From NCBI GenBank assembly GCA_029931995.1, contig JAOZQX010000103.1, positions 1-5,801 of the forward strand: a DNA stretch of 5,801 nucleotides. Reading direction: 5' to 3'. The stretch is from Bacteroidales bacterium. GTDB lineage: Bacteria; Bacteroidota; Bacteroidia; Bacteroidales; GCA-2711565. A model generated the notes under the pieces. That model had not been told where the DNA came from. It made no database searches and saw only the letters and a program-made list of their open reading frames with translations. Shown here in pieces: positions 1 through 5,801 of the stretch. Position 1 is the stretch's first letter, and each line of letters opens with the position of its first letter. The translations under genes were made by a program, and so were the position numbers.

Positions 1-1
1 A

Positions 2-181
2 GAAATTGATCCTCGGTTAGATGAACTTAAAGGATGGAATATTCCTGTTGACCAATTGAGTGACATAAAAGATGCGCCCTCAGAATTGATTGATTACGTA
101 AAATATGTTGAGCAAAAAACAGGTGTTCCTGTTTCTGTTGTTTCAGTAGGCCCTGATAGAAAGCAGACTTTATTTAGATAA
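2..181 (+). CDS. purA: Adenylosuccinate synthetase, C-terminal fragment (5' end outside window)
   Basis: Only the last 59 codons and the TAA stop are in the window; the reading frame is open from the left edge. The fragment ends in VSVGPDRKQTLFR. The SVGPDR element followed by a short polar tail is the conserved C-terminus of PurA, where this segment helps form the GTP guanine-binding site (family knowledge). The stretch before it (ELIDYVKYVEQKTGVPVSVV) fits the final helix and strand of the family. PurA is a cytosolic enzyme that joins IMP and aspartate using GTP to give adenylosuccinate, the first committed step from IMP to AMP. About 370 residues, including the P-loop, are upstream and cannot be checked. 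The gene converges on infB and is followed within 25 bases by a strong hairpin terminator. Identification rests on a short but distinctive tail. Confidence 0.9.
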   Translation, partial: EIDPRLDELKGWNIPVDQLSDIKDAPSELIDYVKYVEQKTGVPVSVVSVGPDRKQTLFR

Positions 182-192
182 GATTTTTGAAT

Positions 193-243
193 AAAAAAGA
201 AAAAGCCCATCCTGAATATTCGGGATGGGCTTTTTTATTTTTT
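193..243. terminator. Bidirectional intrinsic terminator between purA and infB
   Basis: GCCCATCC at 205-212 pairs perfectly with GGATGGGC at 223-230. The interior GAATATTC (214-221) is itself self-complementary and can extend the stem through a T-G wobble. On the + strand the stem is followed by TTTTTTATTTTTT, and on the minus strand by TTTTTCTTTTTT. Flanking A-T pairs lengthen the stem in both directions. It lies in the 73-base gap between the convergent stops of purA (181) and infB (255), so one element can end both transcripts. It also marks infB as the last gene of its cluster. Confidence 0.92.
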
Positions 244-254
244 AGTGTGAGGTT

Positions 255-3149
255 CTATAGTTTCCGTTTAACCTCTATTTGTTCATAACCTTCAATAATA
301 TCACCTACTTTAATATCATTAAAGTTTTCAATATTCAATCCACATTCGTAACCGTTTTGTACTTCTTTTACATCATCTTTAAAACGTTTCAATGAACCTA
401 GCAATCCGGTATAAACCACAATGCCATCACGAATTACTCTTACAGTAGTATTTCGGTGAATTTTTCCATCAAGCACCATACATCCTGCAATGGTTCCCAC
501 TTTTGTTATTTTAAATACTTCGCGTATTTCGATGTTGCAAACAATTTTTTCTTCAATATCTGGCGATAACATGCCTTCAATAGCCGATTTCAACTCTTCA
601 ATTGCTTGATAAATGATTGAATATAGGCGAATGTCAATTTGTTCGGTTTCGGCAAGTTTACGAGCCCCAATCGAAGGACGTACCTGGAAGCCTATAATAA
701 CAGCATCTGAAGCTGAGGCTAACAATACATCAGATTCGGTTACTGCACCCACTGATTTATGAATCACATTTACTTGAATTTCTTCGGTGCTTAATTTTAT
801 TAAAGAATCAGCCAGTGCTTCTACTGAACCATCTACATCACCTTTAACAATCACATTTAATTCTTTGAAATCACCAATAGCAATTCTACGGCCAATTTCA
901 TCAAGCGTAATGTGTTTTTGTGTTCGAATTCCCTGCTCACGTTGCAATTGTAAACGTTTGTTGGCAATGGCTTTTGCTTCGCGTTCGTCACGCAATACAT
1001 TAAATCCATCGCCTGCCTGAGGAGCTCCATTTAAACCAAGTAGCAGAACCGGAACAGAAGGACCGGCTTCTTTCACTAAATGATTACGCTCATTGTACAT
1101 GGCTTTAACTTTACCAGAAGTTGCACCGGCAAGTATATAGTCTCCTATCTTAATGGTTCCATTTTGAATGAGAATTTTAGCTACATAACCACGTCCTTTA
1201 TCTAAGGATGATTCAATTACAGTACCTGAAGCCAATTTGTCTGGATTTCCTTTCAATTCAAGCATTTCTGCTTCCAATAAAATTTTGTCAAGTAGGGCGT
1301 CAATATTTGTTCCTTTTTTAGCCGATATTTCTTGGCATTGGAATTTACCTCCCCAATCCTCAACCAAAATATTCATTTGCGAAAGTTCTTCTTTAATCTT
1401 ATCAGGATTGGATGTTGGTTTATCAATTTTGTTGATCGCAAAAACCATTGGTACACCAGCAGCTTGAGCATGGTTAATGGCTTCTTTTGTTTGCGGCATC
1501 ACATTATCGTCAGCTGCAATAATAATAATTGCAATATCTGTAACTTGTGCCCCACGAGCCCGCATCGCTGTAAATGCTTCGTGACCCGGAGTATCCAAAA
1601 AAGTAATTTTTTGTCCGTTTTCAAGTGTTACTTCGTGCGCACCAATATGCTGTGTAATTCCACCTGCTTCACCGGCAATTACATTCGTTTTCCGAATATA
1701 ATCAAGTAAGAGTGTTTTACCGTGGTCAACGTGCCCCATTACTGTGACGATAGGCGTGCGTTCGCTTAAATCTTCAGGGCTATCTTCAATTTCCGATTCC
1801 AGAATGGCTTCCTGAACATCTACACTAACAAATTCAACTTTGTAGCCAAATTCTTCGGCAACTAATGAAAGAGTTTCAGCATCCAAACGCTGGTTAATTG
1901 AAACAAACATTCCGAGAGCCATACAGGTTGAAATAATTTCATTAACCTGAACATCCATCATGGTTGCTAATTCATTAGCAGTAACGAATTCGGTTACTTT
2001 GATGGTGCTTTTTTCAGCTTCAGCTTTTTCAATCTGATCCTGCATGTTTTGGCTAACCGCATCTCTTTTCTGACGACGATGTTTTGAAGCCTTTGATTTT
2101 CCGGGTGAGCTTAATCGGGCAAGCGTATCTTTAATTTGTTTTTGAATGTCTTCCTGCGTTAACTCGGGTTTCGGTTGTCCTCTAAATCCTTTCCCTTTTT
2201 GATGAGCTTTTCCTTTTTGTTGGGCTTGTCCATCCTTAGTCTTAGCACCTGCAGATTCATGTTTTTTAATTCTCTTTCTTTTCTTCTTAGGCTCAATTTT
2301 TTCTTCTTTAGAAGATGCAACAGGTTTTTTCTTAACTTTCTTTTTCTCAGGTAAAACTATCTTGTCAAGAATTTTCGGTCCAGAAAGTTTGTCAATTTTT
2401 GTTGGAATAAAATTATTCTCTTTTTCTTTAACAGCTTCAGGTTTTTCAATTGGAGTTTCCGGCTCAGGGCTTTCTTTTACTTCTTCTTTAACAACTTTTT
2501 TCGGTTTTTCCTCAGTTTTTTCTTTTTTGGTTTTTTCTTTGGATTCTTTTCGTGCTTTCGCTTTTTCTGCTGCTGCTTTCGCTTTTTCTTCTTTTGATTT
2601 GCGAGCTGGTTTTGTTTTAGTGTTGATTGAATCTAAATCAATTTTTCCGAAAACTTTAAGGTCTCCGTCTTTCGTTGTATCTTCTTCTTTTTCTGCTTCT
2701 TTAGTTTCTTCTTGTACTACATCTTCCTTAACAATTTCTTTAGGCTCATCTTTAGCAATTACTTCTTTTACTACTTCTTTCTCAGGAGTTGGTTCTTCAA
2801 CTTCCGGTTCAGATTTTAAATCTTCATTAATATTTTTGATTAACAAACTATCAGTAGTAGCTTCTTCTTCCTCACTAATTTCACCTTGAATAGGTTTTTT
2901 CTTGTCCTCAAGGGAGATAGACTCATGGTGAGAGTATTCCAATCCAATTTGTTGAGAAACTTCTTTAACCTTTTTCTCAGACTGGAATTCTTGCACCAAA
3001 ATTTCATACATTTCGGCTGAAAGCTTAGTATTGGGCTTGCCTTCAATTTTGTAGCCTTTTTTTGATAAAAATTCAACAATGGTTGAAATACCAATATTGA
3101 ATTCTCTAGCTGCTTTACTAAGTCGTGTTGTTTTATTACTTTCTTCCAT
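255..3149 (-). CDS. infB: Translation initiation factor IF-2
   Basis: This 964-residue protein is the GTPase that brings formyl-methionyl-tRNA to the 30S subunit and promotes 50S joining. Residues about 5-55 form an IF2_N module. Residues 60-380 are low-complexity, Glu/Lys-rich and probably disordered, turning strongly basic at about 265-360 (KKKRKRIKK near 288-296). A second IF2_N-like module spans about 382-440. The G domain starts near 465 with all motifs intact: G1 GHVDHGKT 472-479, G2 GGITQHIG 496-503, G3 DTPGH 519-523, G4 NKID 573-576 and G5 SAKKG 609-613. Beta-barrel domain II (about 640-725), domain III (about 755-860) and the C-terminal initiator-tRNA-binding domain (about 870-955) follow. 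It is slightly longer than the 890 residues of E. coli IF-2, the excess lying in the linker. The ATG at 3147-3149 starts directly before the first IF2_N module and has no Shine-Dalgarno sequence, as usual in Bacteroidota. It is the last gene of rimP-nusA-infB, 65 bases after nusA. Confidence 0.98.
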   Translation of the reverse strand: MEESNKTTRLSKAAREFNIGISTIVEFLSKKGYKIEGKPNTKLSAEMYEILVQEFQSEKKVKEVSQQIGLEYSHHESISLEDKKKPIQGEISEEEEATTDSLLIKNINEDLKSEPEVEEPTPEKEVVKEVIAKDEPKEIVKEDVVQEETKEAEKEEDTTKDGDLKVFGKIDLDSINTKTKPARKSKEEKAKAAAEKAKARKESKEKTKKEKTEEKPKKVVKEEVKESPEPETPIEKPEAVKEKENNFIPTKIDKLSGPKILDKIVLPEKKKVKKKPVASSKEEKIEPKKKRKRIKKHESAGAKTKDGQAQQKGKAHQKGKGFRGQPKPELTQEDIQKQIKDTLARLSSPGKSKASKHRRQKRDAVSQNMQDQIEKAEAEKSTIKVTEFVTANELATMMDVQVNEIISTCMALGMFVSINQRLDAETLSLVAEEFGYKVEFVSVDVQEAILESEIEDSPEDLSERTPIVTVMGHVDHGKTLLLDYIRKTNVIAGEAGGITQHIGAHEVTLENGQKITFLDTPGHEAFTAMRARGAQVTDIAIIIIAADDNVMPQTKEAINHAQAAGVPMVFAINKIDKPTSNPDKIKEELSQMNILVEDWGGKFQCQEISAKKGTNIDALLDKILLEAEMLELKGNPDKLASGTVIESSLDKGRGYVAKILIQNGTIKIGDYILAGATSGKVKAMYNERNHLVKEAGPSVPVLLLGLNGAPQAGDGFNVLRDEREAKAIANKRLQLQREQGIRTQKHITLDEIGRRIAIGDFKELNVIVKGDVDGSVEALADSLIKLSTEEIQVNVIHKSVGAVTESDVLLASASDAVIIGFQVRPSIGARKLAETEQIDIRLYSIIYQAIEELKSAIEGMLSPDIEEKIVCNIEIREVFKITKVGTIAGCMVLDGKIHRNTTVRVIRDGIVVYTGLLGSLKRFKDDVKEVQNGYECGLNIENFNDIKVGDIIEGYEQIEVKRKL

Positions 3150-3214
3150 ACTCTGTATTCGTAGGGATAATTACCCTTGATATTGAATTATTATTGTCAG
3201 TAAATTTACTATTT

Positions 3215-4450
3215 TTATTCAAATTCCGCTTTAAGGATGCGAATCACCTCATTGATTGTTTCTTCCTCTAAATCAGTACGTGTAACCAAATCACTAATAC
3301 TAATCTCAAGTACACTTTTCCCTGTGTCGCAACCAATTGATTTTAATTCATCAATAATCCATTGATCGATTTCATCAGAGAATTCTTGAATGTCGACATC
3401 TTCGTTGTCAGTATCTGTGTCGCGATAAACATCAATTTCGTAGCCGGTTAAGCGCCCGGCAAGCTTGATGTTAAAGCCACCTTTGCCAATGGCTAAGGAA
3501 ACCTGATCGGGTTTCATATAAACTTCAGCGCGATTATTTTCATCATCAATTTTGATGGTTGTCATTTTTGCCGGACTTAATGCCCTTGTGATATAGAGGC
3601 TTGGGTTTGATGTAAAGTTGATAACATCAATATTTTCATTTTTTAGCTCTCTAACAATTCCATGTATGCGCGATCCTTTCATCCCTACACAAGCTCCCAC
3701 TGGGTCAATACGGTCATCGTACGACTCAACTGCAATTTTTGCTCTTTCGCCAGGTACTCTTACAATGTTTTTGATGGTGATTAATCCGTCATAAACTTCA
3801 GGTACTTCCGACTCGAAAAGACGCTCCAAAAATACCGAAGAGGTACGTGATAAAATAATGATAGGGTTATTATTTCGCATCTCTACTTTCGAGACTACTG
3901 CACGAATTGAATCTCCTTTTCGGTAAAAGTCCGAAGGAATTTGTTCAGATTTTGGCAAAAGCAATTCAATGTATTCGTCATCCAATACCAAAATTTCTTT
4001 TTTCCATACTTGGTAAACTTCACCGGTAACGATTTCGCCAATTTTTTCTTTATATTTTTTGAAAATATTGTCTTTTTCATATTCCTGAATTTTTGAGGTT
4101 AGGTTTTGGCGAATAGTCAAAATTTCGCGACGTCCAAAATCACCTAACTTCATTTCTTCCGAAACTTCTTCCCCGACTTCAAAATCAGGCTCAATTTTTA
4201 CAGCTTCTGATAAAGCAATTTGCATATTTTCATCTTCAATATTATCGTCTTCAACAATCTCCCTATTACGCCAAATTTCGAGATCACCTTTATCGATATT
4301 TACGATAATGTCAAAGTTTTCATCCGAACCGAAACGTTTGATAAGCATATGCCTGAATATTTCTTCAATGATATGCATCATGGTTTCCCGGTCAATATTT
4401 TTAAATTCTTTAAATTCCGAGAACGTTTCGACTAAGTTTATGTGTTCCAT
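3215..4450 (-). CDS. nusA: Transcription termination/antitermination factor NusA
   Basis: This 411-residue cytosolic RNA polymerase-binding protein modulates pausing, intrinsic termination and antitermination. Residues 1-130 are the N-terminal polymerase-binding domain, with an acidic stretch at about 64-100. An S1 RNA-binding domain follows at about 135-202 (IGEIVTGEVYQVWKKEILV at its start). KH1 spans about 230-295, with RVPGERAKIAV at 231-241 and its GxxG loop GMKG at 256-259. KH2 spans about 298-343, with loop GKGG at 322-325 and the NIKLAGRLTGYEIDV block after it. The last 60 residues are acidic and end in a helical unit (DLVTRTDLEEETINEVIRIL) that resembles a single helix-hairpin-helix/AR-like repeat. 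E. coli NusA has two such repeats (495 residues), while B. subtilis NusA has none and is shorter. The ATG at 4448-4450 lies 9 bases after the rimP stop, implying cotranscription. It is preceded by an A-rich stretch and no Shine-Dalgarno sequence. Confidence 0.97.
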   Translation of the reverse strand: MEHINLVETFSEFKEFKNIDRETMMHIIEEIFRHMLIKRFGSDENFDIIVNIDKGDLEIWRNREIVEDDNIEDENMQIALSEAVKIEPDFEVGEEVSEEMKLGDFGRREILTIRQNLTSKIQEYEKDNIFKKYKEKIGEIVTGEVYQVWKKEILVLDDEYIELLLPKSEQIPSDFYRKGDSIRAVVSKVEMRNNNPIIILSRTSSVFLERLFESEVPEVYDGLITIKNIVRVPGERAKIAVESYDDRIDPVGACVGMKGSRIHGIVRELKNENIDVINFTSNPSLYITRALSPAKMTTIKIDDENNRAEVYMKPDQVSLAIGKGGFNIKLAGRLTGYEIDVYRDTDTDNEDVDIQEFSDEIDQWIIDELKSIGCDTGKSVLEISISDLVTRTDLEEETINEVIRILKAEFE

Positions 4451-4459
4451 TGTTTTTAA

Positions 4460-4912
4460 TTATTTCTTAAATGAAATTATACTTTTCGTTTCTTTTATTG
4501 TATTAATTAAGAACCGCAGTTCTTGTTTTTTAGTTTTCTTTTTTTTGTTGGCCGGAATTTCTATAGAAATCTCATCTTCCTTGGCATCGATTAAAGTGCC
4601 TTCATGTTTTCGTCCATCCAGTAGTAAAACACTCACCTCTTTATTCAGGTTTTTAAGGTATTGTTTAAAAACCTTAAAAGGTTGATCGAGTCCGGCCGAG
4701 CTAACATTTAATTCAAAATCTTCGAAATCACGATCTAAGTTTGATTCTAAATACCTGCTCAAAGTAATACAATCATTAATGTTTACAGAGCTATCACCAT
4801 CAATAAAAAGCTGGATAATATTGTTCGATTTAAGCTGTAAATCAACAATATACTTATCGGTTCCTTTTAGGTGATCTTCTGTTAATCTGATTATTTTACT
4901 TTTTTCAATCAT
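4460..4912 (-). CDS. rimP: Ribosome maturation factor RimP
   Basis: This 150-residue protein has the usual RimP length and two-domain plan. The N-terminal alpha/beta domain (about 1-82) carries two family blocks: LFIDGDSSVNINDCITLSRY at 35-54, where a D-G pair precedes the ordered helix, and VSSAGLDQPFK at 70-80, matching the SSPGLDRPL-type signature. The C-terminal SH3-like barrel (about 84-149) carries a very Lys-rich loop at 123-129 and ends in the typical short strand (IKETKSIISF). RimP binds the free 30S subunit and assists its late maturation in the cytosol. It is the first gene of rimP-nusA-infB. The ATG at 4910-4912 is chosen because the RimP N-terminal helix begins right after it. 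A hairpin with a U-tract lies 18 bases upstream of this ATG. An 8-A run (4539-4546) encodes part of the Lys loop. Confidence 0.95.
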   Translation of the reverse strand: MIEKSKIIRLTEDHLKGTDKYIVDLQLKSNNIIQLFIDGDSSVNINDCITLSRYLESNLDRDFEDFELNVSSAGLDQPFKVFKQYLKNLNKEVSVLLLDGRKHEGTLIDAKEDEISIEIPANKKKKTKKQELRFLINTIKETKSIISFKK

Positions 4913-4925
4913 AATTTTTTGATAT

Positions 4926-4950
4926 AAAAAGAGGGGACTGTCGTCCCCTC
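4926..4950 (-). terminator. Leader hairpin plus U-tract just upstream of rimP (candidate attenuator)
   Basis: On the minus strand GAGGGGAC (4950-4943) pairs perfectly with GTCCCCTC (4938-4931) around a GACA tetraloop. TTTTT (4930-4926) and then ATATC follow. There is no T-tract on the + strand side, so the element is oriented towards rimP. It lies downstream of the predicted rimP promoter and 18 bases before the rimP ATG, which leaves no room for another promoter in between. It may be an attenuator in the leader of rimP-nusA-infB, or a second stop for tRNA read-through. The structure is seen directly; the regulatory role is inferred. Confidence 0.7.
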
Positions 4951-4977
4951 AAATCAAATCGCTATGTAATTCCGTTG

Positions 4978-5007
4978 CAAATATACAAAATATTTTCAAG
5001 ATTCAAT
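4978..5007 (-). promoter_or_regulatory. Predicted Bacteroidota-type promoter for rimP-nusA-infB
   Basis: The minus strand reads TATATTTG at 4985-4978, a perfect match to the Bacteroidota -7 consensus TAnnTTTG. Eighteen bases upstream is ATTG (5007-5004), a partial match to the -33 TTTG element. Transcription would start near 4972 and give a leader of about 60 bases containing the hairpin at 4931-4950. The -33 element overlaps the T-tract of the tRNA terminator. Confidence 0.65.
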
Positions 5008-5040
5008 TAAAAAGCCTCCCAAATTATTAGGGAGGCTTTT
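5005..5040 (-). terminator. Intrinsic terminator of the tRNA-Gln gene
   Basis: GCCTCCC (5014-5020) pairs with GGGAGGC (5030-5036) around a 9-base AT loop, with four flanking A-T pairs lengthening the stem. On the minus strand it is followed by TTTTTAATT. It starts 8 bases after the tRNA 3' end, so it should separate the tRNA transcript from rimP. On the + strand only four T follow the stem, so activity in that direction is doubtful. Confidence 0.85.
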
Positions 5041-5048
5041 AGTTGCTG

Positions 5049-5121
5049 TTGTCCGACCAGGGCTCGAACCTGGACTCTTCTGTACCAAAAACAGACGTGT
5101 TGCCAATTACACCATCGGACA
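5049..5121 (-). tRNA. trnQ: tRNA-Gln (anticodon UUG)
   Basis: The 73-base minus-strand sequence folds into a complete cloverleaf. The acceptor stem is TGTCCGA/TCGGACA and the D stem GTGT/ACAC with a GG-containing loop. The anticodon stem is TCTGT/ACAGA with loop TTTTGGT, the variable region AGAGT, and the T arm CCAGG-TTCGAGC-CCTGG. The anticodon TTG (5088-5086) follows T33 and is followed by G37, so the tRNA reads CAA and CAG. The weak U1-A72 end pair is typical of glutamine tRNAs and favours recognition by glutaminyl-tRNA synthetase. CCA is not encoded, since the discriminator A is followed by CAG, so it must be added by nucleotidyltransferase. The gene has its own predicted promoter and a terminator directly downstream. 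Confidence 0.97.
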
Positions 5122-5140
5122 AGCTCATTTGTTGAGGCAG

Positions 5141-5171
5141 CAAAATTAGAAAATATTTTTTATTTCGAAAA
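5141..5171 (-). promoter_or_regulatory. Predicted promoter of tRNA-Gln
   Basis: The minus strand reads TAATTTTG at 5148-5141, a perfect TAnnTTTG -7 element of the Bacteroidota sigma factor. A TTTTC stretch at 5171-5167, 18 bases upstream, is a weak match to the -33 TTTG. The -7 box ends 19 bases before the tRNA 5' end, which fits a short leader removed by RNase P. Confidence 0.6.
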
Positions 5172-5269
5172 GAAAAATCTAAAAAATATCAAACATATTA
5201 TAATGAGTTGGTTATTAGCGCTTAGTGTTGCTTTCTGAATTTAATTTACTTAATTTATGTTAATGTAGA

Positions 5270-5300
5270 TTTAAAGTTAAACGCAAAATACCTAAATTCG
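5270..5300 (+). promoter_or_regulatory. Tentative promoter of the DUF2723 gene
   Basis: TAAATTCG at 5293-5300 matches TAnnTTTG in all but one fixed position. TTTA at 5270-5273 lies 19 bases upstream as a partial -33 element. Transcription would start near 5305, giving a leader of about 35 bases. The region is very AT-rich, so chance matches are likely. No better candidate was seen between the tRNA and this gene. Confidence 0.35.
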
Positions 5301-5339
5301 CTTAAAAAATTGATCAGTATTTTTTAAATCCGAAATCAA

Positions 5340-5801
5340 ATGACGAATTATCGTAAACTCAATAACCTGGGTGGATGGATTGTATTTGCAGTTTCTACCT
5401 TAGTTTATTTTTTAACTGTCGAACCTACAGCTAGTTGGTGGGATTGTGGAGAGTATATAGCAACTGCCTATAAGCTAGAGGTTGGTCACCCCCCAGGTGC
5501 CCCTCTATTTCAAATGATAGGACGATTTTTTACTTTGTTTGCTTTTGGCAATGTGAGTAAAGTTGCTTTGATGATAAATATTATGTCAGCTTTATCTAGC
5601 AGCTTCACAATATTATTCCTGTTTTGGACCATCACAAAGCTTGCAAAAAAAATGCTTGTTAAAACAGCTGAGTTTACACAAACAAAAATGTTTGCTGTAT
5701 TGGGTAGTGGTTTTGTGGGAGCGTTGGCCTATGCTTTTTCTGATTCGTTTTGGTTCTCGGCTGTTGAGGGCGAGGTTTATGCAATGTCATCTTTTTTTAC
5801 A
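5340..5801 (+). CDS. DUF2723-family membrane protein, N-terminal part (probable GT-C glycosyltransferase; 3' end outside window)
   Basis: The first 154 codons are present and the frame is open at the right edge. The ATG is the first start after an in-frame TAA at 5325-5327. The protein has a short cytosolic N-terminus, a transmembrane helix at about 11-27, then an exposed loop with WWDCGEYIATAYKLEVGHPP (33-52), the DUF2723 hallmark. Further hydrophobic segments lie at about 53-70, 76-98 and 117-134. A second conserved acidic motif, EGEVYAMSS, is at 143-151. The acidic WDCGE loop after the first helix resembles the catalytic Asp/Glu loop of GT-C transferases that use lipid-linked sugars. Human TMEM260, an O-mannosyltransferase, shares this family. 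Bacteroidota members are usually long (about 1000 residues) with C-terminal repeats, which cannot be seen here. Envelope protein glycosylation is a family-based inference; substrate and acceptor are unknown. It is divergent from the tRNA gene and has no Shine-Dalgarno sequence. Confidence 0.88.
   Translation, partial: MTNYRKLNNLGGWIVFAVSTLVYFLTVEPTASWWDCGEYIATAYKLEVGHPPGAPLFQMIGRFFTLFAFGNVSKVALMINIMSALSSSFTILFLFWTITKLAKKMLVKTAEFTQTKMFAVLGSGFVGALAYAFSDSFWFSAVEGEVYAMSSFFT

Noticed and set aside
787..1709. Several + strand open frames of 76-125 codons opposite infB
   Set aside because: They lie wholly antisense to conserved IF-2 domains and look like no known family.
2362..2889. 175-residue + strand open frame rich in Ser and Phe
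   Set aside because: It is the antisense shadow of the Lys/Glu-rich linker codons of infB. The composition is explained by complementing GAA/AAA codons, and no domain is recognisable.
2840..3094. 84-codon minus-strand frame within infB
   Set aside because: Out-of-frame shadow of the IF2_N region, whose true frame is intact and conserved.
3162..3176. Resemblance of TAGGGATAA to the start of the I-SceI homing site
   Set aside because: Only the first nine bases match; the remainder diverges and there is no intron or endonuclease nearby, so it is chance.
3895..4080. 61-codon minus-strand frame within nusA
   Set aside because: Out-of-frame reading of the S1 domain region; no independent start signal.
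4220..4685. Two + strand open frames (71 and 125 codons) opposite nusA and rimP
   Set aside because: Antisense to well-supported genes and hydrophobic only because they complement charged codons.
5049..5121. tRNA gene as an integration site for a mobile element
   Set aside because: No integrase, direct repeat of the tRNA 3' end or foreign genes are visible; both flanks are core genes.
1..5801. CRISPR arrays, insertion sequences, toxin-antitoxin or defence genes
   Set aside because: No regularly spaced repeats, transposase motifs or defence-like proteins were seen; nearly all bases are covered by core genes.

Overview
The window is a chromosomal housekeeping region from a member of the Bacteroidota. 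Three things point there: an AT-rich composition, genes with no Shine-Dalgarno sequence before their ATG, and promoter elements of the TAnnTTTG type. Protein features agree: an IF-2 with a long Lys/Glu-rich N-terminal part, a NusA with a single acidic C-terminal helical module, and a DUF2723 membrane protein. A placement near Bacteroidales/Marinilabiliales is only a guess from protein style.

Layout from left to right: the 3' end of purA (adenylosuccinate synthetase, + strand) converges on infB. Both share one short intergenic hairpin with a T-tract on each side, so it can act as a terminator in both directions. Next, on the minus strand, lies the three-gene cluster rimP-nusA-infB (transcribed from about 4970 down to 255). 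Upstream of rimP, also on the minus strand, is a tRNA-Gln(UUG) gene with its own promoter and terminator. A divergent + strand gene at the right edge, cut off by the window, encodes a polytopic DUF2723-family protein, a probable GT-C type glycosyltransferase.

The cluster joins functions that work together around transcription and translation: RimP matures the 30S subunit, NusA tunes RNA polymerase pausing, termination and antitermination, and IF-2 delivers initiator tRNA to the 30S subunit. A tRNA gene directly ahead of rimP recalls the metY-rimP-nusA-infB arrangement of Escherichia coli, but here the tRNA is Gln and appears to be a separate transcription unit.

I found no new multi-gene system. 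The point most worth testing is regulatory: a perfect 8-bp hairpin followed by a U-tract sits between the predicted rimP promoter and the rimP start codon. All transcription entering rimP-nusA-infB must cross it, which makes it a candidate attenuator and possibly a NusA feedback site.
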